Assembly: GCA_944990035.1 (NCBI GenBank)
Contig: CALYLX010000112.1
Coordinates: 186,001-250,000, forward strand
From: Clitopilus passeckerianus
Taxonomy: Eukaryota; Basidiomycota; Agaricomycetes; Agaricales; Entolomataceae
Direction: 5' to 3'
Length of the DNA: 64,000 bases
In this document: one piece after another, positions 34,887 through 46,655 of the stretch
Layout of the letters: each line of letters starts with the position of its first letter
How positions within the stretch are numbered: the stretch's first letter is position 1
Program-made: the position numbers and the translations under genes
The notes under the pieces: model-generated
Database searches by the model: none
What the model was told of the DNA's origin: nothing
Seen by the model: only the letters and a program-made list of their open reading frames with translations

Positions 34887-35556
34887 CTAATCAGTAATGA
34901 GTTCGGAGACACTCCAATCCTCGAAACTGCCGTCTGGTAGATATCGGCGTATGATGAGTGGTATTTTCCGCTGCGACAGCTCCTTGATAGCAATTTCTAG
35001 GGCGTCCGTCTCGCCATCCAGAGGAACGAGAACGGGAGCATTCATGCTACCCAATCATATTAGTCTATACATAGCAGAAGTGAGAAACGAAGTACTCGTA
35101 CCTTATTTGCAGTGCCCTTGTACCCAATATCCGTGCTCGCTCATACTTCGTGAGGTAAGGCGTTGTTACTCGAACTTTGTTGGGCTGCCGTTCCCCACTC
35201 ACCGCTGTGCTCACAGCGGCGGGTTGTGATTGTTCGCCAGTATCCATGTCTTGATCAGGTGTCGCCCCGTTTACGCCATTCACTTGAGCGCCGTTCTCAA
35301 CCAGAGCTTCGCCGTCCTCTCCATTCTGTCCTTCGCCCTCTGGTGCTAGCAGATCATAGTTCTCGTCCTATTTGGTTTAACCATTACAAGGGGATAAATT
35401 TTCAGCTCGCAGAAGAGGACGCACGAATGCAGTTTCATCGAAACTGTAGAAATAAGAATTCATCATCTACCAATCCTAAAAATTAGAGAAGACATACGCT
35501 GGCCCTCCATAGTCGAAGTCGTCTCCGCCGCCTGCTCCGTATTCGTCGTCCGACAT
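34887..35556 (-). CDS. rpb6: RNA polymerase common subunit RPB6 (ABC23), with a 19-nt microexon
   Basis: RPB6 is shared by RNA polymerases I, II and III and helps hold the clamp. Start [20 protein letters not shown]. To reach the next block in frame a 19-nt microexon is needed at 35425-35443 (FDETAF), flanked by introns of 54 and 57 nt with good GT/AG ends, giving [20 protein letters not shown]. After an acidic linker the conserved core reads [22 protein letters not shown], and the last exon [52 protein letters not shown] matches the C-terminal RPB6 fold. Acidic N-terminus, as usual. Convergent with the sirtuin gene. Confidence 0.95.
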
Positions 35557-36292
35557 GTTTGATTAATCCAAACCAGGAGAGAACCTATTCAGCAATTTCG
35601 AGAAAGCCGAGGAGCCTTGAGCAATAGTTCTCAAGAGTCCCAAACTTGGCGATGAGTCGGAGTTCAATTTTTGATGCCTCTATTTAGAAATTGTGATCTG
35701 ACATGGTTGGCGTTGACTGCTGCCAGTTCAGTGACCTGTTACCTTCTGCGAGAAAAATTCTTTTCCTGTTGAAACACCATGCGAAGATGCTTCGGTGCCG
35801 GAAGTAATGAACAGGTTCACGCCGGAGATCTCGATGTCGCCCCTTTATCTAAACTTTCAGGGACTGGTTATCCTGACGCTTCCTACATAAGGACCTTCTC
35901 TGCCTGGGTGGCTCCCGATGGTGAGACCTTAATTGTATCAACGATCTACTGTATGACTTGTGACAGTCTTGTGTCTGCGTTGGTCTATGGTAAATTGCTT
36001 GTAATTGCTTGTTCTTGCAAAGGCTGTACAGGGAAACTGCCCTTGGCATGACACTAAACTCTGAGAATGGAATGGCCGAGGTGCAGTAATCCAAGGTGCC
36101 GACAAGCGTCGGGCATCGAAAAACGTGTTCTTTCTGCTGAGCCCTCTTGCGGCCAAATCATACAAAATAATATTTCTGAAAATCAAATATTTTACTGTCT
36201 GTCAACTGGTCGAAGAGGGAGGCTCCTGGGGTTCGGCGTGTTTCCACACCACTACCATCTACCTGATTTTCCTCTTCCTGCATCGACGCGAT
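35557..36292. other. Divergent spacer, no gene supported
   Basis: 736 bp between the RPB6 start (35556) and the RRM gene start (36293). A 90-codon plus-strand ORF at 35779-36051 (starting MRRCFGAGSNEQVHAGD) has no motif, odd composition and no downstream exon; I do not call it. No repeat or RNA seen. Confidence 0.4.
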
Positions 36293-39200
36293 ATGTCTCC
36301 TAAGACATCTGTGGTCCCTCGCGTATGGGGAACACGTTTTGATACACTACCAACTACTCCTCCAGCATCGCCATCCACTGGTGAAGAAAACACTAACGAG
36401 CCTACCTCTGCTTCTGAGAATTCCGTGGGGTCAATTGCTCTGTCGACCATGGAAATCAAGGAAGATTCGACTCCTCATGAGGCCAGCATCTTCGTTGGAA
36501 GGTATGTATGTATTTGCTATCGACAAACGTAGGGTCTAACGTGGTTATATGCGTCAAGTTTACCTGCTAACATCGATCAACACGAGCTCACCCAGCTGCT
36601 CTCAGAACATCTGGCCGAGCACGCGGAAATTCAGAATATCAAGGTCGTTCGCGATTCTAAGGGAGGTGTATGCGCCTTCGTACAGTGCGAGGTTTGTTGC
36701 TTTGCGGTTTTTTTCGACTTCGCTCTGATTGAGTGGGTTACAGGATGCCACGGCTGCCGCCATCCTGATCAATACGCTTCAAAATCGTCGGCCCAAGCCA
36801 TTCCTAGGACGTCATCTACGCTACGAACCTGCCAGAGCCTTCAGGACTCTAATAATCTCCTACCGGTATAATCTAACTGCACAGTTATTTTTCCTATAGC
36901 GTTCATTAAATACGGTCTACAGTGCGCCTACTCAACATATCCCTATCAGTTCACCCCTCAACAATGCTGGCGACCATCTTGCTATGCCTCTTGAAAATCA
37001 GCTAGTTCAATTGGACTTACCCTTTGCCATGAGGATCTGGCGCAATCCTGGCTCGAAGTGAATTTGTCTTTCTAATTTCAATAGCGCATCTACTGACCTT
37101 CATGCCACCCAGATTCTACACCCTCTCGTATAATGCAGAGGCTATTACCACCGAAGCCCAGGATCAACAAATCCCTCTCACTTCTAAATCTTCTTTATTC
37201 CTTCACCCTTTTGATTTTGACGAGAAGGTATAATCAATAGCCGTCTGATCCGTCGTACTTACTGATTCAGCATTTTAGTCTCTTGAAATAATCGCCACGT
37301 ATTTTGGGCGACTCGAGCATTTTACTTCCTACCCGAGGAATACCGATACTGAGGGTCCGTATCTTGCTACATTCTTCTGCGTGCCGTAACCAATTCTCCG
37401 CATCCCTCAGGTCGCCACGGCTCCGGTGATACCTTTCCCTCGCCTCACGACGCTCCCAGAGCACCTGGGATGCATCCGGGGTGCTGGGAGGTCAAGTGGA
37501 AGAACCGAGATGACTGCGTCGCGGCCCTCATGGTATTCCTTCTTTTTCTCTTTTATGCCTGTGTCTAACCTGCAGATTGCAGACTCTTCGGCGCGTCCCA
37601 CATCTGACAGCGACATGGGCACATCAACCTTCCGGCTCAGGATTTGACAATCGGAGCTTCTTCAATCAGCCCCGTTCGCACCACGCTGCCGCATATCCCT
37701 TCTACCTTCAGCTTGGACGCGAACAAAGTTCATCTCCCCATCCCAGACGCCCCCACACGTTCTTTCGTCATAATAAAACCACCAGGAACATTGGCGCAGA
37801 GCCGAGCTTGTCACCCTCAACTAATCAAGTCCGAGTCGAAAGCGATGGTCTTGGAGGAATTTCGGACGAGATCCAGCAGCAATTATCATTCGAAGAGACG
37901 TCGGGGCGACTAGATTGGTCTGAGACCGATATGCCTTCGGTGGCTCCCGACCCGGAACAGAAATGGAGGGCTTTCCCTTGGGCTACAAGGTCGCCTCAAG
38001 GTGGATTTGAAAGCCATTATGCCTCCCCCACCTTATCAGCTGGTTCGCCGCGCAAGCTCTCCAATGGGAGAGGAGCTCGCGAAGTCGATCCTACAACACT
38101 ATTTGTTGGGGGTCTCGAGACCTTTGGCCCTTCAGCATGGACTGAGGAGAAACTATCAAGCTTCTTCAAGAATTATCCCGGCCTCGAAAGTATTCGACTG
38201 GTTCAACCTCGTAAGTGAATATCGTTTTTTGTCCGTATTTCAGGCTTACAAGCAGTTTCAGAGAATGGCAACACTGGGTTTGCCTTCGTCAAGTTCAATA
38301 ATTCGGAGTCTCCGTCGCGGGCTGTCTTGGAGAAGGTAGTGTCCCCGTTAATTGAGGTCGCAATTGGTTAAGACTCATACCATTCTCATAGCACAACTGC
38401 GAGTATGAAGATAGGGCCATGCGCGTACAACTTCGTGAGATATACTCTCCTCGAAACTATTGGCGGCACAACAGAGGCAGAGGCCGTTTTCAGCCCAACA
38501 CCAATCTTCCTCGGAGAATCACCGAAATTCTAGACGGTCTTGAAGAAGCTAGTCCAGAGGCCTTATTGTCCCCTATCCCTTCTGTAGACGTGTCGCTGAG
38601 CTCGCCCCTGGAAGAGGCTCTCGGCCCGACGGGAGAGGAGGGATCTATGAAGTCAGAACCGCCAGCATATTCCGAAAACTGCGAGGCAGACAAGACGGTG
38701 GAAAGTCTTGATGAGGCAGGAAAAGATGCAGACGCCGTGTCTCCATCCTCTCCTCAGTCCTCCAGCCCCAGCCAACCTACCCTTGATAACCCGCCTACGT
38801 CCATCACGGACGTCAGCGATTGGCCAAACGAGGTCCCGTCGATCGCAGGAACTCCTCCTGTTCAATCGGTTGCAAATTCGCAGACGGCAGTCGCGAGTTT
38901 CCCCTATCCAACGCCGTATTACCCTCAATCTGCTTGGATTCACCCGTACGCACAGCCTATGCCTTACCAAATGCCATACATGGCGTACCCTTCCCATTTC
39001 CTGCAAGGCCATCTCTCTCGATATCCATCGCGGGGACCTCCATCCGAAGCAGGTTCCTCTGGGGCTGCGACTCCTTGGGGTGGTCCTTACGGTGTAAGTT
39101 TTCGTATACTGTCGTTGACCACTTTCTTATATGTACATGGTGTTGTAGACCCCACAAACTGGGACCCCGGCGAATGATCCGTCGCAATCTCAAACCCTCA

Positions 39201-39757
39201 ACAGCAGGGCACCCCTCGCTCCGACTGGATTCATCCAGAATGAACAAGGAACACTCATTGCGGTCTATCAGCCTGAGGCTTTGGACGACTATATGTCCGG
39301 ATCGCAGCGTCCTCCATCGAACCCACCACCGCCCGCTGGAATGGCCGCTATTACCGCCAACTGGCCACAATATTCTCAGCCACAAGTATACCCGTACTCT
39401 TCGATGGCCCCCGTGGCAGCTTCACAAGGGCAAGACACCTCCACGCCTATTATGGCCAATCCAGCCTTCACTCCTGCACATCACCTGTCGATGCCCCCTT
39501 CGGTGGGTAATTCGATGCATGATGGTCAAAGTCATCGTACAGAGCCCGAGGAGACACGTCGTCACGGTCCTCCTACTTTACCCAAACGATACGGAAGCCG
39601 TAGGGACTACAATGGTGGCTTTGGACATGGAAAGTTCAACAACTCACATCGTTTTGGCAATCGCCAAACACGGGGCAATGTCCAAAGTCCAGGCCCTCAT
39701 TACGGCAACCAACCGACTCCCGCCATTTACCAACCCCAGTATCCTCAAAATGCATGA
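36293..39757 (+). CDS. RNA-binding protein with at least two RRM domains and Pro/Tyr/Gln-rich tail
   Basis: Start MSPKTSVVPRVWGTRFD. RRM1 reads EASIFVGSLPANIDQHELTQ LLSEHL with GGVCAFVQCED (RNP1-like); a degenerate middle repeat has RHLRYEPARAFRTLIISYR and later SLEIIATYFGRLEHF. RRM2 is TLFVGGLETFGPSAWTEEKL with GNTGFAFVKFNNSESPSRAV, both RNP motifs intact. The last ~400 residues are low-complexity Pro/Ser/Tyr/Gln-rich with an Arg/Gly/Asn segment (RRDYNGGFGHGKFNNSHRFG), typical of mRNP granule proteins. About nine short introns; one acceptor must be the CTACAG before APTQHIPISSP to keep frame. Architecture resembles fungal RRM regulators of mRNA localisation or meiosis, but no specific orthologue is recognised. 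Confidence 0.85.
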
Positions 39758-40101
39758 AATCAATGGGGCCATGCCATTTAAAATCTACGAACGTCAGGAC
39801 TCGTGAACCATCTGGACTTTTGAAGTTCTCGTATGCGATGTGATTCATTATTTCCACCTCAATATTTCAGTGGACATTTCACTCCCTCTTCATCTCAATC
39901 TTTAAAGCGTGTGCGGAAAACCTACTAATCTCATGCTGTTTTCATCCAATTGTCGGTCCCTCTCCCATAACTCCTAGTCAACCATGCTCTCCTTACGCCA
40001 GTTTTCTACCTTTGTACGTCTTTATCACCCACATTCCTTACGTTCGTCGTAACATGGCAACTTTACACTCGTAAAATACATACTGAACACGAGGCGAGTA
40101 T
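39758..40101. other. Convergent 3' spacer, no gene seen
   Basis: 344 bp between the RRM gene stop and the lipase stop, which face each other. AT-rich, with stop-rich reading frames; probably the two 3' untranslated regions. Confidence 0.4.
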
Positions 40102-41685
40102 CTACAACGACTCACTGCCAACAAAACAACTTCTAGAAAATGTATCGTCCACTGCTCTCAACCAATGCCCTGTGTTTATCCAAAATTCACTTTGTCTTTC
40201 CGTCCCTGCCCAGAATGGGACAATGGTGATATGGTTTGCATCGTCCACCTGGTTTACGTACCAAATTCCGGGCTCTAATCTCCCTTGAGTGAAGTCGTAG
40301 ACAGCGGTGCCTTCATGATGTTTGCATTTTGTGGCGCTGAGAGAATGGATTCAGATGGTCATCGATAACGGAAAGTAAGCTTTTCCATACCTGCATGGAA
40401 GCGGATGGAACTGGGAAAAGAGTGGAACAACTCCATCATTTGCCACATGTTCTACCAGTGGAGCGGGTATTGAGCTGGCCAACAGGAGTCCTCTCTCTGC
40501 TTCACTTTCTTTTTTATCATCTTGAACTCCTTGGTCGATTGTACCTGTTTCCTCGCTGTTGATTTCTTGCAAGAACATGGGTATAGGTTGTATCCGAGAA
40601 AGGTCAAAGGTCTTCATGAGACTGGCCGTAAGGTTTAATGGGAAAGATATCAATGACGGTAGAGATTGTGTTAAGTGGCAATACATCGTGTTAGATTTTT
40701 GCTAACGTGGGCAGGTTATGACCCAGTTTGGATGAGCCAGATAGGGTAGACTTACCCCGTCCTTGGTACAGGCGACATGGCTTAGATAGAATGTTCCAGG
40801 CCAGGGATGCCCTTCGTTCTCAGTTTCTCTTTCATCAGCGGCCCCGAAAGTTACATCGAAAGGAGTAGCATCCTTTCCTTCTGCCCAGTCGCTCTTCCAC
40901 AGGTGACACACTAGCTTGCCTAGAGAAATGTCTTCATAAGTTAAACTCCGTGCCTCCGTTCGTAGGTCCAAAAAGCTTGGCAGTAGAGGGGATAGGTAGG
41001 ATACTAAGTGGGCCCATTTAGAAAGTAGAGAGCCAATTGAGAGGGGCCGGACAAGGGGAGCAGCGTCCGTCCGTTCGCCAAGGAGATACACAAGCTGGGT
41101 TCCTCTAAAAGGAGAAGATACTACACGCCAAAGTAAATACGAGTTGGGTAGAGGAGAAAGCCTTCAACTCACTCGACGTTAATGACAAAATCATCCCTGG
41201 CGAATCATCTAGCCCAAAGTGGCTTTTCCCTATCAAATACTGCAGCTTGGTGATCGTCGGTCCTCCCTAGACCATCTTATAAGCAAGTAATGACCACTGT
41301 ACTATGTGAATACCGACCATCGAGTGCCCAAGAAAATGCAATGGCCGCTCCAAGGACCATGCTGGGTATAGCCCCTTTTCTATTCGCCCGAACCTAGCAT
41401 GCCCATTCTGCTCGCTGTGCTCGTGGCCATAGTCGACAGTCCCTCCTTTCAGGATGTAGTACAGTTCACAGGCCCTGTCATGGAGTGAGCTCACGGGGCC
41501 AACCCTATCATATTCAATGAGTGGTAACTTGAATTTATGAGCTGAACTTCTTACTTCGCGAACAAGACTCTCCTTCTCTTTTCACATCCCTCATTCAAGT
41601 ATCTCTCGAAAGCTCCCCAACATATTGCTCCTGGGCTTCCAAGAAAACCTTCTACAATGACAAGGGGTGTCAGCTCGTCGTTCAT
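40102..41685 (-). CDS. Alpha/beta-hydrolase lipase resembling bacterial family I.5 (Geobacillus/Staphylococcus type)
   Basis: Start MNDELTPLVIVEGFLGSPGA gives the first strand and oxyanion turn. An intron joins VLFAK to VGPVSSLHDRACELYYILKG, followed by GTVDYGHEHSEQNGHARFGR and KGLYPAWS. That is the block seen in thermophilic Bacillus/Geobacillus and staphylococcal lipases (TVDYG..H....GHARFGR.Y.GL.P). The nucleophile elbow HFLGHSMGG is itself interrupted by an intron after HSM. Then MILSLTSISSPFRGTQLVYL LGE, and a C-terminal block EHVANDGVVPLFSQFHPLPC (the catalytic Asp region) and DDANHITIVPFW (catalytic His). No signal peptide is obvious, so it may be intracellular. At least five introns. 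Confidence 0.85.
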
Positions 41686-42465
41686 AAGCTCTCCTGTAAA
41701 TTTCTGTTTGGTCTTTGTAACCGCTACAACTCGTCGCTGCCACTGACATCAGTTTGATCATGGGCTTCGATCGCGCCAGTACACGATCGAAATAGACTCA
41801 TCAAAAGCGTGACCCCCGATGTGACCATTCGCGTCAAAATGTTCCTTCCGTAAGGGTTCCGTCCGAGCAGTTTGTTCGCAGAAAGGCAGTGAATAAGTCA
41901 GGGTAAGCACACACAATGTACATACACGGTAAATTGAAGGGATGCAACGCAAATGGTCGTGGTGTATGCAAAAGTCCAACGAATGTTCTTTTACTTGATA
42001 AAAATACATTGGGGAACACGTTGAAGTCGAATGTCCGTGTCGGCGGCGGTAAAGTGTGCAAAAAGGTAATAAAGGATTACTGGAATAGGTCGAATGTAGA
42101 GGTCGCTGAAAAGAATGTTCGCCGACATGGATGGGTATCTGTCGTGAATGCTGCGTGAGGTATCATGTGCGATGAATACATGCAGGGTCATAATGACTAT
42201 CAAAGAACGAGGCGCCATTCAATCTCAGTTTTCTGACACGAAGTATTCCAGAAAAGGACTTACGGCATAACTGAATTCGTATCGAGCGGAGAAATTTGAA
42301 TGCCTTCGGATGTCATCTTGCTGGTGGGAATGCGGTCATATTCATGACGAAAAAGCTGGGTATATGCATTGAAACGATGTCGAGGAAGCCCACTCTGTGT
42401 CCGGTATGTCAAATTTGGAAAAGAGGCGCTTAATGTCGTACGACATTGCTTGGACAGCTTGACTG
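41686..42465. other. Spacer, no gene supported
   Basis: 780 bp between the lipase start (41685) and the RRM-like gene stop (42466), both on the minus strand. Short ORFs exist on both strands (for example 41758-42009 minus, 41916-42158 plus) but carry no recognisable motif and conflict with each other. This is the longest stretch without a supported gene; an unrecognised small gene or a long lipase 5' leader remains possible. Confidence 0.4.
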
Positions 42466-44038
42466 CTATCGCTTGTCGCCCGTGTACCATGAAAGCTGTA
42501 CACTGCCCACGCCCGCAATGTACACTTTTGCCTTGACACGACAGACTGTCTCCGCCACTTCGGCCAGCCGAAAATGGATGTGCAGATCTCCGTTGGGCAT
42601 CCGTACAATCTGGTTGACTTCGCCGAAACTCTGCAGAAGCCATCGATCCCGTCAGCCTTCAATCAAGCCAAACAAGGTAAAGAAAAGGACATACCTCACA
42701 CCACCTCTTTATCCCCTCAAACTTCTTCGTATCGCCAGATGCAACGCCACTAATAACCAGTTTTCTCTTCTTCTTGTTATTCCTGGCATTCGTGAGAGAC
42801 GAGAACTTCACACGAGGTAATGAACCTCCGCCACCAAAAGCTGAATACGCAACATGGGGTCTGGTCAGAACGGGTGCTCGCACTAGGGTACGATCGTTGA
42901 AATCATGGTCTTCGTCTTCGCTGTCATCGCAGTCGGAAGGTAAACGTCCGTTGCCAAGACCAGTGGAGAGAGAATGGTTGAATGACGTTGGCTTCGGAGC
43001 AAGTGGTATCCGCGAGGCGAGCATTGGCTGCGACTGGGCATGAGGCACCATACCGGGAGAAAAGGCATATGGTATTGAGAGCGACGGCGTGCTTGCGAGT
43101 GCTCCAGGGACGGAGGGCTGCTTTTGAGATGAGGACCAGATTGAGCTAGAGGAGGCAAATCCAGGGCTAGACCTGAACACGCTGACAGATGAGCCGCGCG
43201 CTCGTGCATGGTCTAGCAAATTATTTTTGGTAGGCGTTATCGGAAAATCGCTGTTATCGCTTGTAGTCGCAGTTTGCGTGTCATTTGATGAGAAACTGGG
43301 ACGAGACTTGCTTTGAGTGACATCGGGAGGCTCGAGATATGTTTGAGAAAACGATGTAGACGAAAAATGGCCCAACACTGATGGTCGCCATTTTGATGAG
43401 GGTGTTGAAGTGGGAGAGAAGTCGGTCGTGTGAGCTGCCGTTGGGGCATGAATACTTATAGTAGAGACAGTCGATGTTCTGTGGTGACCTGTGCTTGACT
43501 TGCCAACAGTCCCAGTACCGGAACCATCAGCACTATGACGGGGATTTCGAGGTAAGAACGAGAAGCGTGAAAGGCGGTTGGAGCCTGAATCTGAGTGGTT
43601 GGACGTCGAAGGTGATGAGGAACGAAAAGAAATGCCGAAATTGCGGAATGAAGAAGGGGTATGAAGAAGCCTTGAGGAGCGCCGTGAGGTTATCGGTATA
43701 GGTGTCGAAGGATGCTTTCAACACAGTTCAGATCTCCTCGTTTTTCAACGACGAGCAAAAGAAAGCTCAAGTACCTCAAGATCAAGCAAATTGTTGGCTG
43801 GAATGTCGTCGTCTTCTACAAGATCATAGCCGCTGAGAGTATGAGCACTTTCTTTAGACAGCGTGCGCTGAAGATCTTGAACCGAAGACCCTTGGTGAGC
43901 TTGTTGATCATGAATCCATTTATCAAGTAAACTAGAGCGTCGTCGTCGTGGAAGTTGTTGTTGAGGTTGCATAAAAGATTTTGGGGGTTGCGCGGAGAAA
44001 GGGTCTTCTTCGGGGAGGGTATAAGGTGTGTCGTCCAT
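42466..44038 (-). CDS. Ser-rich protein with C-terminal RRM-like domain
   Basis: Start MDDTPYTLPEEDPFSAQPPK; the first exon ends NLLDLE and a 62-nt intron joins HPSTPIPITSRRSSRLLHTP in phase. About 250 residues are Ser/Pro/Thr-rich and disordered. The C-terminal ~75 residues form an RRM-like pattern: RKLVISGVASGDTKKFEGIK RWCE, intron, SFGEVNQIVRMPNGDLHIHF and VYIAGVGSVQLSWYTGDKR. Beta-1 (LVISGV) and the RNP1-position strand (GDLHIHF) are degenerate and lack two of the usual aromatic RNA contacts, so protein binding is as likely as RNA binding. No orthologue recognised. An ACGCGT box lies 17 bp upstream of the start (44055-44060). Confidence 0.75.
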
Positions 44039-44192
44039 TATTTAGTCATGAGAGACGCGTTGAAAGGAATGAAGTGGTGCTAGTGCAATTCAAGCCCAGT
44101 AACGGCTTGACTTCCTAATCTGGATATGTTTGAATTCATCTCCGAAAGGAGCCAATGTCAAACCTTATTTATCGTCCACTTTTACCCCATAT

Positions 44193-45067
44193 CTATATCA
44201 AAAGTTCCTTGACCATTTCCTGAAAAATCTTGGCGGTCCGAGTTCCCGAATATCGTGCCAATACCCCTCCTCCTTGCCCCCCATCCAATACACCAACAAG
44301 CCCCGTGTCTACTGGAAGACTCCCCAAGAACTTGAACCCTTCTCTTGATGCCATCTCGCGTCCGCCGCCTGTGGAAAACACGTTGCTAATTTCTCCACAA
44401 CAGGGACACATATATCCACTCATGTTTTCAATAACCCCAGCTACCGGCAAGTTTACCGTCCGCGTAAAAGACACGCATTTCATTGCATCCATCAACGCAA
44501 CTGCTTGAGGAGTCGTCACAATGACTGCCGACAGCTTATCGTGTACAGGTGCCATATGCTCCAGAAGCGAGAGGTGTTCATCGGAAGTCCCTATGATGCA
44601 AACCAGTGAGAATAGGTTGAACTATTTTTGCAAATGAAAATACCTGGCGGCGTGTCAATTACCAGATAGTCCAGTTCTCCCCACCGTACGTCACTCAAGA
44701 ACTGACGGATCATCCCATTCTTTTTCGGACCTCTCCAAACAACCGAATCTCCCTTGTTTTTCAGCAGATAACCCACACTCATCGACGCCAACCGAGCTTC
44801 GGACCCATCCGCGTAAACCGGCACCCAGCCATCGCTGCTCTGGTGAACGGCCTGCCCATCCATACCGAGCATCCGTGGTATAGAAGGGCCTGTCAAGTCA
44901 ACATCGAGAATGCCAACTCTGGCGGTTGGTGAGGAGGCATAGAGGTTCAGGGCAAGTTGAGTGGACACCGAAGACTTCCCGACTCCTCCCTTTCCTGATA
45001 GAACGATGATTATCTTCCTCACGGAAGCAAGCCTTCGAGAAATGGGTGTGTCGAGTGTTGAAGCCAT
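44193..45067 (-). CDS. cfd1: Cytosolic Fe-S cluster assembly scaffold CFD1 (NUBP2)
   Basis: CFD1 pairs with NBP35 as a P-loop ATPase scaffold that loads 4Fe-4S clusters onto cytosolic and nuclear proteins. Walker A is [16 protein letters not shown], the Mrp/MinD variant with the signature lysine, followed by [30 protein letters not shown] carries Walker B. After one intron come [20 protein letters not shown] and [11 protein letters not shown], whose CxxC is the conserved bridging cluster ligand; the N-terminal four-Cys motif of NBP35 is absent, which separates CFD1 from NBP35. Ends [17 protein letters not shown]. Confidence 0.95.
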
Positions 45068-45190
45068 TCGTAGAATAGAAGAAGAGTCACCAAGACCGTC
45101 TTACAGAGCAAAACTTTGAACAGCACTCTTGCTCAGAATTGCGTCAGAAGTATCAGATAATCATTGTAATTTCCTTATATAGAGTACAGA

Positions 45191-46563
45191 TCAGATCTTG
45201 AATAGATCTGGCTTCAAGTTCTGTCAATTCAGTGTCAGGCGAATTCAAGAAGGGGTTCAAAGTGAAGATCTGCTTACCATCTTGCAAAGCCGAGCCACAA
45301 GACCGGCCAGCTGTATCAATGTACCGACTCCTTCTAGAATCCTCATGTGTGTGAACCCAATTTCCTAGTGGGAATTAAGACGGTGAGAGAAATAGCACAG
45401 AAGGAAAGAGCCCACCCGAATGTATTCAAGCTTCGTATATTCTGGCATTCTAGTCTGCGGTTAGAAGGATTCCAAATGATCCCTAGAAAGCACCCACTCG
45501 TCGAAGGTCTTGACCACTCGGAATATCGTCACCACAATATCCACGGCGCTGTATCCTTGTTCCCACAACTCATTCAGCTTGTCCATTGCCCCTTCCACAT
45601 CTCCTTTCATGCAAGACCGTATAATGGTCTGCACAATGATAGGATGTGGTTGATCACAGACTTTGAAGACATTGTCGGCTGAGACAAAGCCAAATCCAGA
45701 CCACGTCGACTGAAGGTTATTTATTGCTTGACGCATGTCACCTTCCGAAGTGAATATGAGCGCTGTCAAACCGTCATCGTTGTATTCGACCTGAAATGTC
45801 GGAGTGAGCTTAAGTTTAGGATTTGAGACGAATTGAGGTACCTTCTCCATCTCACAAATCTCTAATAGCCTCTTCAATATCTCCTGGTCCTTCAGCTTCG
45901 CATACCGCAGAATGGCGCATCGACTTTGAATTGGTTCGATGATTTTGTTGCTCATGTTGCACGCCAGAGCGAACCGAGTGGTGTTTGAGAATATCTCCAT
46001 AGTTCTTCGTAAAGCTTGCTGAGCACCTGGAGTCATACTGTCGGCTTCGTCGAGGATGATGATTTTGTGTCGGCCAGGTGGCAGAGTGACCTTTTTCTGG
46101 GCGAACTGTTTTATCTTTGTCCGGACTACATCAATGCCTCTGTGTCCTAGTTCAGACCATGGTATATGAAGAAAGCATAGAATGCATCGTACCTCTCGTC
46201 AGACGCGTTCAGTTCAAGAACACCCTCTTTGTATGCATCACCCAATAGCTGATGGGCGAGACAATGTATACTGGTTGTTTTACCAATACCCGGCATTCCC
46301 TGAACTATAATGAGGTCATGTTGATCTAGCAGTAGGACAAGACTGCTCACAGATATGATGATATGCGGACAGTTGCCATCTCTTGCAATGACCTTCAGCC
46401 TTTCAATGGTATCCGTATTGCCCACAATGTCATCGAGGATTTGAGGTCGGTACTTCTCCACCCTGCCAGAAGTAATTAATGTTACCCTGCTTAGGTATGG
46501 CAAACCCACGCACCATGGAAGCTCGTATGGAATCTCAGTCGCTGCATTCTTCGACGAGCTCAT
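45191..46563 (-). CDS. rfc4: Replication factor C subunit RFC4 (human RFC2 orthologue)
   Basis: Small ATPase subunit of the clamp loader that places PCNA on DNA. Start [17 protein letters not shown], intron, [20 protein letters not shown] (RFC box II). Walker A sits in [20 protein letters not shown], then LELNASDER, Walker [21 protein letters not shown] and sensor/arginine-finger [20 protein letters not shown]. The collar half has [20 protein letters not shown] and [20 protein letters not shown], closest to yeast Rfc4. An in-frame ATG at 46584 would add seven residues. The C-terminal exons are small and separated by short introns; the stop is at 45191. Divergent from the seryl-tRNA synthetase gene, 92 bp between starts. 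Confidence 0.94.
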
Positions 46564-46593
46564 TTTGAGGAAAGTCGCGTTCAAGGAAGCTAA

Positions 46594-46606
46594 ACGCGTG
46601 ACGTCA
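46594..46606. promoter_or_regulatory. ACGCGT (MluI box) overlapping TGACGTCA (CRE) in the RFC4/SerRS promoter
   Basis: ACGCGT at 46594-46599 shares its final T with TGACGTCA at 46599-46606, in the middle of the 92-bp intergenic region. MluI boxes are bound by G1/S regulators, and CRE palindromes by bZIP factors. Because ACGCGT is expected about once per 4 kb by chance, the composite, not the hexamer alone, is the argument. Confidence 0.4.
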
Positions 46607-46655
46607 CGTCACACCTCCGTTTCTCAGCAGCACTCGGTTTCTGGGAAAGGCCAAC

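Noticed and set aside
35779..36051. 90-codon ORF in the RPB6/RRM-gene spacer
   Set aside because: No motif, no RNA-level hint, and composition like random sequence.
41758..42158. Short ORFs on both strands in the 780-bp spacer upstream of the lipase
   Set aside because: They overlap each other, carry no recognisable domain and have no plausible splice partners.
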